Positions 17,868-26,830 are shown, counted from the first letter of the stretch. The stretch is 64,000 bases of DNA from UBA3937 sp050951585 (GCA_050951585.1 JBMNJI010000006.1:434001-498000); one strand, 5' to 3'. A program made the numbers and translations. The notes: generated by a model from the sequence alone, not told the origin.

Positions 17868-18440
17868 TTATCTAGGCTTACTTCCTAAATAATAACCTAT
17901 CCAATCATTTACGCCATCGTTATCAGTATCTTGCCAGATGCGTTCACCCGTTTCCAAATTAACCCTTACGAATATATAAAAATCCCCGAGTGTAAATTTT
18001 TCCGTGTTACTAACCGAATCCCATGCATTACCTGAATAGGGCTGATCTAAACAATCAGGTCCATAATATATTTCTTTTCTCATTCTTTTGAGAGCTACAC
18101 CTTTATCAAAAAGTCCTAAGTTTTCTAGCATTGTAGGATTAACTTCAACAACTGTAATTATTTCACCAGATGGTGATGTATAATCACTTATTACACCACC
18201 AGGACCAGAAGGAAAGCCTTCCTCCTTTTCTAGCAAATAATACATTTCGGCTGCCTTTTCCATGTTCTTTAAGGTCACAACATCAGACTCCCATTCCGAT
18301 TGTGCCCGTATAACACCATACCTAGGAAGCCCAATGGCGAGAACAACTCCTAATAAAACAATCACGGTAATTACCTCAATCAGCGTAAAACCTTTTTTCT
18401 CTATTAAATATTTTTTATGCTTTTCGAGGAAGCTCCTCAC
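17868..18440 (-). CDS. Type IV prepilin paralogue 3 of 5
   Basis: 190-residue prepilin with the longest leader of the set (16 residues to the Gly), then FTLIEVITVIVLLGVVLAIG. Conserved blocks: RAQSEWESDVVTLKNMEKA, FDKGVALKRMRKE, then the C-terminal DTDNDGVNDWIGY. That last stretch matches a calcium-loop spacing (D-x-D-x-D-G-x-x-D). The ATG is preceded by GGGAGGGGGG. It ends SKPR without the Gly-Ser tail of other copies. Confidence 0.88.
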   Translation of the reverse strand: MRSFLEKHKKYLIEKKGFTLIEVITVIVLLGVVLAIGLPRYGVIRAQSEWESDVVTLKNMEKAAEMYYLLEKEEGFPSGPGGVISDYTSPSGEIITVVEVNPTMLENLGLFDKGVALKRMRKEIYYGPDCLDQPYSGNAWDSVSNTEKFTLGDFYIFVRVNLETGERIWQDTDNDGVNDWIGYYLGSKPR

Positions 18441-18505
18441 CGTGTATCCCCCCTCCCATATTGTTCAATAGCCCGCTTAAAACTATCACTTTCAGACTCA
18501 AGCAA

Positions 18506-19003
18506 CTAAGACCCGGCGGGTGGCTTAAGTCCGATAATTTTATTAATCCAATCATTGACACCATCTCCGCCAAAACTGGGGTCATTGTCCTTCCATTCAG
18601 CGTACCCGGTACTCGGATTAATGGTTACAGCTGGGGTTACACCGATCTTTGATTGTACCTCATCTAAAAAAGTGGGGTTACGTTCTGATTTTGTGCCTGG
18701 TGTTTTTCTTAGCCTGGTGAGCATTGTTTTTTTATCAAAAAGCTCATCAGCGTGCAGTTCATCTATCGTCACAACCGCATCTGCCCCTGGCCTATCGTGA
18801 TACAAAGCTACCCAGACCTCGGCAGCCTTCTCCATGCTTTTCAAAACAGCAAGGTCCGCATCCCATTCGGTTTGGGATTGCACTATGGTGTATTTAGGTA
18901 TACCTATTCCCAGGATTATACCCAGCACGATTATTACCATTATTAGTTCAATAAGTGTAAAACCTTTGCGATTTTTCAGTGCTTTTCCAATATTAATGTT
19001 CAT
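18506..19003 (-). CDS. Type IV prepilin paralogue 2 of 5
   Basis: 165-residue prepilin: leader MNINIGKALKNRKG, then FTLIELIMVIIVLGIILGIG. It shares VQSQTEWDADLAVLKSMEKA, FDKKTMLTRLRKTPGTKSERN and the C-terminal INPSTGYAEWKDND with GGDGVNDWINKIIGLKPP. Very close in layout to paralogues 1 and 5. Confidence 0.88.
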   Translation of the reverse strand: MNINIGKALKNRKGFTLIELIMVIIVLGIILGIGIPKYTIVQSQTEWDADLAVLKSMEKAAEVWVALYHDRPGADAVVTIDELHADELFDKKTMLTRLRKTPGTKSERNPTFLDEVQSKIGVTPAVTINPSTGYAEWKDNDPSFGGDGVNDWINKIIGLKPPAGS

Positions 19004-19133
19004 ACGACCAGCCTCCCCTATTTTATCTACCCGGTGGCTTTATACGCTTGTAAGAACAAAAAGTAAGTATTGCTAACGCGTTTTTAAGGAAGCATGTATA
19101 TCAAGACTTAAGTACTTTACTACGTCATCACCT

Positions 19134-19652
19134 TTAGAAAGAATCAGCAGTAGACCCACGAGGCGGCTTTAGTCCAAGTACGTGATTCATCCAATCATTT
19201 ACACCGTCCCCGCCGTTGGCAGTCGGATAAATTAAATCTTTCCACACAGCAGTCCGGGTTTCCGGATCAATTTCCACTTTGATCCCCATGGTTTCCAAAT
19301 CAATATTGGTGTCATTACGTACTGATTTAGTGCCGGCACGCTTTCTATTGAGCACTGTTTTTTTATCGAACAAGCCTTTGTTATCTATATCAATAATGCT
19401 TATCTCAATATTACCATTGCCATTTTTGGGCCAGGTAAGTGCACTTGGGTTTGTGACAACGAACATTTCGGCAGCCTTCTCAACGTTTTGCAAAGTAATA
19501 ACATCAGATTCATATTCGGTTATTGCTTGTGTTGTAATATATTTGGGAAGACCTATTCCCAGAATAACCCCCAAAATGACAATTACGACGATTAGCTCAA
19601 TGAGAGTAAAACCATTCCTACGTTTTAGCGTATTGCTAATAACGTTCAACAT
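19134..19652 (-). CDS. Type IV prepilin paralogue 1 of 5
   Basis: 172-residue prepilin, the promoter-proximal copy, downstream of pilC. Leader MLNVISNTLKRRNG, then FTLIELIVVIVILGVILGIG. Shared blocks: TEYESDVITLQNVEKAAE, FDKKTVLNRKRAGTKSVRND, IDPETRTAVWKD and GGDGVNDWMNHVLGLKPPRG. It extends a few residues past the PPRGS end (TADSF). Confidence 0.88.
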   Translation of the reverse strand: MLNVISNTLKRRNGFTLIELIVVIVILGVILGIGLPKYITTQAITEYESDVITLQNVEKAAEMFVVTNPSALTWPKNGNGNIEISIIDIDNKGLFDKKTVLNRKRAGTKSVRNDTNIDLETMGIKVEIDPETRTAVWKDLIYPTANGGDGVNDWMNHVLGLKPPRGSTADSF

Positions 19653-19727
19653 ATCTATTCCCTCCCCATATTGGTATACTGAATGCTTACCAGAGTATAC
19701 CGCCGTTTTTTACCTGTCCCCCAACAA

Positions 19728-20934
19728 TTACATGCCTATTGTTGAAGTCATATCAAACATCGGCGAAACCATTGAGATGACAATAAATCCGATAATACCC
19801 GCCATAAAAACAATCATAACCGGTTCAACCAATGTCGTTAAACTTTGAATCACCGTTGTCACTTCATCATCATAGATTTCGGCCGTATTATCCATAATCG
19901 CATCAAGCTTACCGGACTCTTCCCCTATTTTCACCATGTTGATCAGCATCGGCTCAAAAACACCCATCCGGCTAATCGCCTCTGTTAATTCCGAACCTTT
20001 CCCTATATCGTCCCTCGCTTTGAGCACCTTTTCTTTAACTATTTCATTATCAACAACAATGGACAGGTATTCGAAAGCTTGAATTAAAGGGATGCCGCTT
20101 GCCAACAGACTACCCATCATTCTGGTAAACCTTACGGAAATAATTTTAATATTCAATTTACTGACTAATGGTATTCTCAGCTTCAATAGATCAAAAAGAT
20201 TTCTCCCAAATTCGGTGCGGAGGAAATACATAACCCCTATTACTATTCCGACTAAACATCCCAAAAGCAGATACCAATATGAAATCAAGAACCCACTGAT
20301 ACTGATAAGGAGCTTTAGTTATCGCCGGCATTTCTATTCCGCTGCTTTCAAACATTTCGACAAACTTTGGTAAAACACTGGTTGTAATATATACAACAGC
20401 GGCAATCGCCACAATTGCCAGTATTAGAGGATAGACCATGGCCCCTTTAATTCTTCGCTGAATAGCGCAATCCTTTTCGTAGCTGTTTGCCATCCTCGTC
20501 ATAACAGTATCGACCGTTCCGCTAACCTCTCCGGCAGCAACCATATTTACCAATATTTCCGGAAAAACATTCTGTTTTTTCATGGCATCGGAGAGCGGTA
20601 ATCCCTTTTGCACATCACTGGATATCTCCGTAATAATCAATTTTAGTCTTTTATTGGTCATTTGGTTACTGATAATCTCCAAACAATCGGCGAGAGGAAT
20701 CCCGGCATTAAGCAAAGTAGAAGTTTGTCGGCAAAAAAGGGCTATATCCATGGTTTTTATTTTGCCCAAAGAAAACGGCATTTTAATATCGTGTGCCTTA
20801 ATCTCTTTGATTTCAACCAAATATAGATTTTCCCTTTTGATTTTCTCCACGACATCTTCCCGGCTTTTAGCCTCATAGGATACATTAATAGTCTTACCGG
20901 CGCTGTTTATCGCAACGTAATTATATAATGGCAT
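19728..20934 (-). pseudogene. pilC: PilC-like pilus platform protein, one frameshift
   Basis: Inner-membrane platform protein of the PilC/GspF family. The 5' piece (20934-20191 frame) is a clean PilC N half through VLPKFVEMFESSGIEMPAIT, then turns into non-PilC sequence after AITKA. The adjacent frame resumes exactly with LLISISGFLISYWYLLLG and carries the C half (RFTRMMGSLLASGIPLIQ, GEESGKLDAIMDN) to 19728. Joined, it would be about 400 residues, normal for PilC. Length 1207 bases is 3n+1. The frameshift is near 20315. Confidence 0.82.
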
Positions 20935-20946
20935 CTTAATTCTCTC

Positions 20947-22620
20947 CTATTCGACAACATATGCGTTGCGGAAATATTCATCTACCGTGGTAACTCCTTG
21001 TAGAACAAGTTTCCGGCAACTATCCTGTAAACTGATCATTCCTCTTTTCAGAGCAAGTTCCTTTATCTCTTCAATACTTCTTCTTTCGTTAATCATCTTT
21101 TTGATTTCATAATTGATATCCATTATCTCGGCAATTGCAGTTCTGCCGCTATAACCGGTGTTGTTACAGCTCAGACAGCCTTTTCCTTTATAGGTCACAG
21201 CATCCTGCGGCAGGCCAAGAGCAAGTTTTTCAAAATCATTGGGGTGATATTCCGTTTTGCAATCCGGGCAAATCTTTTTGACAAGTCTTTGGGCGATAAT
21301 ACCCACTAGGGAACTGGAGATTAAATAAGGTTCAACTCCCATATCAATTAAACGTGAAATAGTCGAGGCGGTGTCATTGGTATGGATTGTACTTAACACC
21401 AAATGACCGGTGATCGCCGCTCTGACAGCAATCTGCACCGTTTCTGTGTCTCTAATTTCCCCGACCATGATGATGTCCGGGTCCTGTCTCAAGATAGAAC
21501 GAAGCCCATTGGCAAAATCCAAGCCGGCTTTATGGTTGACTTGCACCTGGTTAACGCCTGCCATCCGATACTCAATCGGATCTTCAACCGTAATGATATT
21601 TAAATTGATTTTGTTTAACTCCGTCAAAATAGTATAAAGCGTACTGGATTTACCACTACCGGTAGGTCCGGTAACAAGAATGATGCCGCACGAATTGTGA
21701 ATGACCGTATCCAACCGTTCCAAAGCTTCCCTGGAAAAGCCCAGCTTCTTTCTGTTGAAAGTAGCCCCTTCACGGTCCAGTATTCTGATAACCACCTTTT
21801 CACCAAAAGCAGTCGGCAAAGTCGAAAGACGTAAGTCAATCATCCGGTCTTCTACCCGAATCTCCACACGTCCGTCCTGGGGTATCCTTCTTTCGGCAAT
21901 GTTCATCTTTCCCATAATTTTAATTCTGGCCACCACTGCCGGATGGGTATTAATATCCAGATTCATGATTTCCTGTAAGTCTCCATCAATCCTAAACCGA
22001 ACCCTTACTATGCCATCGAAGGGTTCAATATGTACGTCACTGGCTTTCATGGTAACCGCCTGGCGCAGCAAGGAGTTAACCAGCCTAACCAGCGGAGCGT
22101 TGTTGATGGTGTTGAGAACTTCTTTTTCTTGAACCTCTTCAGTATCGGAGTCCATTTCCTTCATTAAATCTTCGATGGCTTCCTCGGTAGTCAACTGCCC
22201 ATAGTATTGATCAATTGCTTTAATGATATCTTTTTTCCCGGCAACAAAAGGAACAACGCTAAAACCTGTGGCTATTTTTACATCATCAATTGCGTAAACA
22301 TTCAACGGATCGGCCATGGCCACATGAAGCTGTCCTTTCTCAATCCTAATCGGAATCAGCAAATGCTTCCTGGCCAGGGCTTCTTTTATTAATGTCGGAA
22401 TATCGGGGTTAATGATGATCTGATTAAGCTTAACGGACGGTATTCCTGTCTGCTTGCTTAATGTCCGTACCAGTTCATCCTCATCAAGTACCGGCTTGTC
22501 AACGACGAACTCGCCAATTTTTTGTTTGCTTTTTTTCTGAATCTGAATCTCCGGCTGAACCTGGTCATGCCGAAGCTCATTACTAACCAGCAATGTACCC
22601 GACCTTCTCCGGAGTATCAT
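20947..22620 (-). CDS. pilB: Type IV pilus assembly ATPase PilB (GspE family)
   Basis: Hexameric secretion-type ATPase that powers pilus extension. From ATG at 22620 it has 557 residues: a MshEN/GspE_N domain (about 30-145), then the ATPase core with Walker A GPTGSGKS (318-325), the Asp box VEDPIEY, Walker B DPDIIMVGEIRD and a zinc-binding tetracysteine (CPDC...CLSC). The frame is open to a TTG at 22659, and a TTG at 22593 has a better-spaced GGAGAAGG, so the exact start is unsettled. No frame defect. pilC follows by 12 bases. Confidence 0.9.
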   Translation of the reverse strand: MILRRRSGTLLVSNELRHDQVQPEIQIQKKSKQKIGEFVVDKPVLDEDELVRTLSKQTGIPSVKLNQIIINPDIPTLIKEALARKHLLIPIRIEKGQLHVAMADPLNVYAIDDVKIATGFSVVPFVAGKKDIIKAIDQYYGQLTTEEAIEDLMKEMDSDTEEVQEKEVLNTINNAPLVRLVNSLLRQAVTMKASDVHIEPFDGIVRVRFRIDGDLQEIMNLDINTHPAVVARIKIMGKMNIAERRIPQDGRVEIRVEDRMIDLRLSTLPTAFGEKVVIRILDREGATFNRKKLGFSREALERLDTVIHNSCGIILVTGPTGSGKSSTLYTILTELNKINLNIITVEDPIEYRMAGVNQVQVNHKAGLDFANGLRSILRQDPDIIMVGEIRDTETVQIAVRAAITGHLVLSTIHTNDTASTISRLIDMGVEPYLISSSLVGIIAQRLVKKICPDCKTEYHPNDFEKLALGLPQDAVTYKGKGCLSCNNTGYSGRTAIAEIMDINYEIKKMINERRSIEEIKELALKRGMISLQDSCRKLVLQGVTTVDEYFRNAYVVE

Positions 22621-23982
22621 TTTCCTTCTCTGGCTCTTGGGGTTCTTCAGTTTTTGCAAGGGTCTCGATAATCTCTATTGATTCTTTTGCCATCTCAAGA
22701 GCGATTTCATCTTCATTTTTATTGTCTTCTTGAGCCGTAATACTTTTCGCAGCCTTTTTCTTATATATTTCTTCTTGCAATGCCCGGCTGATTTCCGTCT
22801 TTATTTCCTCAAGTTGAACCTCGATATCATTATGAAAATCAGCAGCTTGTTCCTCTTGTGTTTCGGAATCCATGCGATGACTAGCTAGTTCCGTTCGTTT
22901 TCCTCGAACGGCATGCAACGTTTCCTCTGCTGCCGCGGTATTCTCTGCCAAGTCCTGCTTCTGCCGATTTCCGTCGTAATTTCCAGAGCGGGAGCCGTTT
23001 CCAGGACCGCTTCTACCTCAGGTACAGCGACATTTTCCTCTTCATCTTTTATTTGTAGCTGATTATCATTTTTCGCTTTATTTTTTGCTGCAAGCTCAGC
23101 CGCCATTTCTGCTTTATTTTCCGGTGCGGCTTCAAGATCCTCGGCGCTATGATCTTGCTTTTGCTCAGCCCGGCCAATGCCAAGAATTTTATCTCTGAAA
23201 GAAAGTCTTTTCATCGGTTGCCGGGGCTCTTTAGGATCTTCTTCAAGATCCCTTGCCGGTGCTATTTTCTTAGTTTCGTTCCTGCTTTCTATTTCTTCTT
23301 CTATTTCTTCTTCTATTTCTTCTTTTATCGCTCTGATTTTTTCCTCTTTTGCATTTTCTTCTGCTTTTTTCAGCTCTTTTGTTTCTTTCTTCTTATCACT
23401 GTTTTCTTCAGTCTCTTTCGTCTGTTCAGACTTTTCAGCTTCGGCTAATTTCCTTACTAATTCTTTTTCCTCGAGTTCCCTAATCGCATCGATTTCTTTA
23501 ATGGTTTCGATTTCTTTAATGGCTTCCAAGTCCTCATCTTTAACCGCTTCTTTCTCCAGCGGCTTAACTTTATTTATCTCTTCCCGGGCAGCTTCCGGCT
23601 CTTTGATATCCTGACTGTCCTTAGCCTCTACTGTACGTTGAGCAACCGTTTCTTCGGTCCCCGGTTCTTCCGTCTCTTCGTCGGCATAAAAATGTTCAAT
23701 CATATTAATAATCTCGTCGGCTTCGGCTTTTCGGGGTAACACAGTTAAGCCGGTTACCTTTTGAATTTCTTCAATCGCTTCTGCATCAAAGGGATCGGCC
23801 ATTGCCACCAGCAGTCTAAAACTACTTTGTTTAAATGGAATTAGCACATGCTTTAATGCCAATTCCTTACTGATTAACTGGGGAACACCTTCCTGAATAT
23901 TTTGGGTGTTAAGATAAACAGGAACGATATTAAACCGGTATTTTAGCAAATCCTTGATTTTTTCTTCGCTCACAGCCATCAT
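22583..23982 (-). pseudogene. MshEN-domain protein with long charged linker, one frameshift
   Basis: Residues 1-100 form a MshEN/GspE N-terminal-like domain (PQLISKELALKHVLIPF, LLVAMADPFDAEAIEEI). A roughly 220-residue Glu/Lys-rich low-complexity stretch follows. The first frame stops at 22885, but the adjacent frame continues through AENTAAAEETLHAVRGKRTE to a charged C terminus ending VGYIAG at 22583, overlapping pilB. One frameshift near 22965 joins them (1400 bases, 3n+2). In other bacteria MshEN domains bind c-di-GMP; here that is inference. First gene of the pilus locus. Confidence 0.7.
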
Positions 23983-24064
23983 CCCTCACTAGCATAAAAT
24001 CTTCTTTAAGATTGTGACAAAATATTAAATTAACAAGGATAATATACCCTATTCTCTTAATATT

Positions 24065-24104
24065 ATTTTATCATAATCTTAAGCAATATCAATAGTTTGG
24101 TCAA
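24065..24104 (-). promoter_or_regulatory. Candidate promoter(s) of the pilus locus
   Basis: On the minus strand TTGACC (24099-24104) and TAAGAT (24076-24081) are 17 bases apart. An overlapping pair, TTGATA (24087-24092) and TAAAAT (24065-24070), is 16 bases apart. Both lie about 85-120 bases upstream of the MshEN gene in a very AT-rich spacer. Confidence 0.5.
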
Positions 24105-24199
24105 TAATTTACAATTCTGTTATTATTCATAACAATTGTTGCATAAATCCTCTTAGATATTACAATTTTTATATTTCACTGTTTTGCCAGGATTCCCTA

Positions 24200-24655
24200 T
24201 TATTTGTCATAAAGCGCCTGTCTGATTTCCTCACGTCCCTTGGCAACGACAGCCATTGTTTTTTCCATTTCATTCTGCAAACTCTGCATTACTTCATCAG
24301 CATATGTAAATGCGCCTTGCGTAATTTCCTTTGCCACATTTTGCGCATTCTTAATAATCTCTTCTCCCTGGCTCTTGGCCATTCTGACAATTTCCGTTTC
24401 ATCGGTGATCTTTTGCAGTTTGCTGTTCGCCGATTCGAGAATTGTTCGGCCATCTTTTTCGGCTTCCTGGATGATGCGTTCTTTTTCGCGGATAATCCAT
24501 TCGGCTTCCCTGATCGATTCCGGAAGCATGGCTCTTAGTTTATCAAGATAAGTATAAAGGATATCCTCATTAATAATTAATTTGCTCGTCATCGGAATGC
24601 GCGAGCTTTCTTCCACCATGTTTTCAAATTCATCCAGTAACTGTAGAATATCCAC
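24200..24655 (-). CDS. Coiled-coil protein of unknown function next to rsmD
   Basis: 151 residues, almost wholly helical and charged, with heptad-like patterning from about residue 40 on (REAEWIIREKERIIQEAEKD, EIIKNAQNVAKEITQG). No membrane segment or catalytic motif is seen. It resembles ATP-synthase-b-like or DivIVA-like coiled coils found beside rsmD/coaD in Clostridia; no function can be named. GTG start at 24655 with GGGGAGG upstream, three bases after rsmD. Confidence 0.7.
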   Translation of the reverse strand: MDILQLLDEFENMVEESSRIPMTSKLIINEDILYTYLDKLRAMLPESIREAEWIIREKERIIQEAEKDGRTILESANSKLQKITDETEIVRMAKSQGEEIIKNAQNVAKEITQGAFTYADEVMQSLQNEMEKTMAVVAKGREEIRQALYDK

Positions 24656-24657
24656 AT

Positions 24658-25221
24658 CTATTCCTCCCCTAAAAAATTATAATACCAAATGGCTGTGTCG
24701 CCATAATCACGTCTTTTTAATAATCTTAACCTCTGATACTCGTCTGCCAGAGTAAGAGTTTTTCTGCTTTCGGCAATAATAATACAATTCTCTGCCAATA
24801 ACCCTGATTCCTCCAACTTTTGCAGGTATGTTGCATAATCTCCGGAGAGGTAAGGGGGATCTAAGTAGATCACGTCAAATTTGACCCGGTCTTGCTCCTG
24901 AAGATAAAAAATCAGTTTTAATCCATCCATGGCGAAGACCCGGCTTCTCTCCATGAAATTACATTTTCGGAGGTTTTCTTTGATGATTTGACATGCTTTT
25001 TTGTTTTGATCGTTAAAATAGCAATGAGTTGCTCCCCTGCTAAGCGCCTCTATGCCGATCGCCCCGCTACCAGCGAATAAATCAAGCATCTTTGCGCCGA
25101 TAACCTTCTCCCTCAGCGTATTAAAAACCGCCTCCCGGACCCGATCAAGGGTCGGTCTGGTTTCAAGTCCTTTTAGGGTCTTTAAAGTGCGCCCTTTCGC
25201 TGAACCGGCAATAATCCGCAC
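24658..25221 (-). CDS. rsmD: 16S rRNA (guanine(966)-N(2))-methyltransferase RsmD
   Basis: SAM-dependent methylation of G966 in 16S rRNA. Motifs: N-terminal RIIAGSAKGRTLKT, SAM site LDLFAGSGAIGIEALSRGA and catalytic DPPY. The GTG at 25221 gives the family N terminus (M-RIIAGS); a GTG at 25233 lies within the ribosome site. About 187 residues, normal. coaD, often adjacent, is not found here. Confidence 0.93.
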   Translation of the reverse strand: MRIIAGSAKGRTLKTLKGLETRPTLDRVREAVFNTLREKVIGAKMLDLFAGSGAIGIEALSRGATHCYFNDQNKKACQIIKENLRKCNFMERSRVFAMDGLKLIFYLQEQDRVKFDVIYLDPPYLSGDYATYLQKLEESGLLAENCIIIAESRKTLTLADEYQRLRLLKRRDYGDTAIWYYNFLGEE

Positions 25222-25233
25222 TTCGCCATGCAC

Positions 25234-25548
25234 TCCTTTAAAAAATCATACCACATATATACATTTTTCTCAATAAAGTTTCAATATCTCTCCTCGTTCC
25301 GAACCATTCTATTTCTCCTTCTTATTTCCATCTTTATTTCTTAATTCCTCCTTTTCTTTCGCATATTATTTTTCTTTTTTCACAGAATAAATATGTAAGG
25401 CAAGGCAATTCATGAAAACCCCGGATTTACTCCTTCCTCAAACAAGCATTACTCTTCATTTTGGATGATGCCCAGCTGTCCCCCGGCTGGGATTTTTTTC
25501 TGACGATTTGGGGAAACTTTAGATATCATAAAAAAAGGAGTGTTGGTC
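25234..25548. other. Divergent intergenic region rsmD/gpr
   Basis: About 315 bases without a recognised gene. The first 150 bases are a pyrimidine-rich plus strand. A plus-strand intrinsic terminator lies at 25471-25499, only 50 bases before gpr, and the gpr ribosome site (AAAAGGAG) is at 25534-25540. No convincing sigma-G promoter was identified. Confidence 0.6.
25471..25499 (+). terminator. Intrinsic terminator in the gpr leader region
   Basis: CCCAGC (25471-25476) pairs with GCTGGG (25486-25491) and is followed by A and seven T. It points rightward although no plus-strand gene precedes it within this spacer. Either an attenuator of gpr, the end of an unseen small RNA, or a barrier to read-through. 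Confidence 0.65.
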
Positions 25549-26535
25549 ATGCAAAAAAGTGAACTATATAAACTGATGAAAATTAATTTAGATCTGGCCG
25601 TAGAAGCACATGACCTCTTACGAGGTGACACGGGCCAGGAAATCCCCGGCGTAAGAATGGATGAAATGCCTTTTGCCAACGGTCTCATTAAAACAATTAC
25701 CATTCTCGATGAGCAAGGTGCGGCGATCATGGGACGCGCACCCGGCAGCTATATTACCTTGGATTCACCGTCTATCCGGGAAAACAATAAAATGATCCAT
25801 AAACAAATCGGCGAAATAATGGCCGAAAAGCTTAAAGAAATCCTTCCCCTGCAAGATGATTCGGTTATTATGATCGTTGGTTTGGGCAACTGGAATGCTA
25901 CCCCTGATGCTCTGGGCCCGAGGGTCATCGAATATTCCATGGCGACGAGGCATCTTTTTCATTATGCGCCGGAAGAACTACGCCAGGGGCTGAGGTCTGT
26001 CTGTATCTTATCGCCCGGGGTCCTGGGAATTACCGGGATCGAAACAGCAGAATTAATTAAAGGAGCTGTTGACCGGATTCACCCTGATTTTATTATCGCC
26101 ATCGATGCGTTGGCCGCCGGAAGCGTCGAAAGAATCAATTCCACCATTCAAGTAGCGACAACAGGCATTAATCCCGGCTCGGGTATCGGAAATAAACGCA
26201 TTGGCATTAATCAGGAAACAATGGGCGTTCCGGTTATTGCCATCGGTGTGCCCACCGTTGTTCATGCGGGAATTATTGCCCACCAGGCGATCGAAAATCT
26301 CTTCACTCATCTGCGGAATACCCCCGGTCTGCACCAGGCCTATCAAGCCCTGCAGCCGGTGGCCGTACAAGAAATGATTAATCAGGTCCTGGAACCTTTT
26401 GGCGGGCAATTGATGGTGACGCCGAAGGAAATTGATGAACAAATCACGAACACCGCGAAAATAATTGCCATGTCATTAGCCATGGCCTTACATCCGGGGA
26501 TCCCACCCGAGGAAGTAGAGCATTATTTACAGTAA
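25549..26535 (+). CDS. gpr: Germination protease GPR
   Basis: Aspartate-type (A25) endoprotease that starts degradation of alpha/beta-type small acid-soluble spore proteins on germination. The 328 residues include an N-terminal propeptide, then VGLGNWNATPDALGPRVIEY, LSPGVLGITGIET and the active-site region ADFIIAIDALA-like (PDFIIAIDALAAGS). ATG at 25549 chosen because AAAAGGAG lies eight bases upstream; the in-frame GTG at 25540 overlaps that site. Its likely substrate gene (SASP) is the convergent neighbour. Confidence 0.95.
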   Translation: MQKSELYKLMKINLDLAVEAHDLLRGDTGQEIPGVRMDEMPFANGLIKTITILDEQGAAIMGRAPGSYITLDSPSIRENNKMIHKQIGEIMAEKLKEILPLQDDSVIMIVGLGNWNATPDALGPRVIEYSMATRHLFHYAPEELRQGLRSVCILSPGVLGITGIETAELIKGAVDRIHPDFIIAIDALAAGSVERINSTIQVATTGINPGSGIGNKRIGINQETMGVPVIAIGVPTVVHAGIIAHQAIENLFTHLRNTPGLHQAYQALQPVAVQEMINQVLEPFGGQLMVTPKEIDEQITNTAKIIAMSLAMALHPGIPPEEVEHYLQ

Positions 26536-26557
26536 AAAGCGGCGCGGCTTTCTTTTT

Positions 26558-26598
26558 AAAAAACAAGCAGCGATCAAAGCGATCACTGCTTGTTTTTT
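26558..26598. terminator. Bidirectional terminator between gpr and the SASP gene
   Basis: Long hairpin: AAACAAGCAG pairs with CTGCTTGTTT, with internal GATC/GATC pairing, flanked by A runs and T runs so that it can serve both converging genes. Confidence 0.85.
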
Positions 26599-26614
26599 AT
26601 TATATTAATAGATG

Positions 26615-26830
26615 TTAAACTAATTGCCCTTTGGACAAAGCTTCTTCTGCATATTGAACGAGTTTTCTGGTCATATATCCACCAACATACCCGTTTTGAC
26701 GAGAAGTAAGCTGACCTTTATCCACCTGAGCATAGTTAGTGATTCCCAGTTCTCCGGCAATTTCAAATTTCAACTGATCGAGAGCTTGAGCTGCACCCTG
26801 TACAGCCGGTTTGTTTGTGTTACGAGGCAT
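26615..26830 (-). CDS. Alpha/beta-type small acid-soluble spore protein
   Basis: 71-residue SASP that coats spore DNA and protects it from UV and other damage. Signature stretches: LDQLKFEIAGELGI, containing the GPR cleavage site (cut after Glu in FEIA), and NGYVGGYMTRKLVQYAEEAL, the DNA-binding C-terminal signature. ATG at 26830 follows AAAGGAGG; a GTG at 26842 lies inside that site. Convergent with gpr. Confidence 0.95.
   Translation of the reverse strand: MPRNTNKPAVQGAAQALDQLKFEIAGELGITNYAQVDKGQLTSRQNGYVGGYMTRKLVQYAEEALSKGQLV

Noticed and set aside
23149..23614. Two long plus-strand ORFs (99 and 145 codons) rich in Phe and Ser
   Set aside because: They lie opposite the Glu/Lys-rich linker of the MshEN gene; the composition is the antisense of low-complexity GAA/AAA codons.
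10252..23982. Programmed frameshifting or phase variation as the cause of the broken pilus genes
   Set aside because: No slippery heptamers or homopolymer tracts were seen at the breakpoints, and one gene needs at least eight changes.
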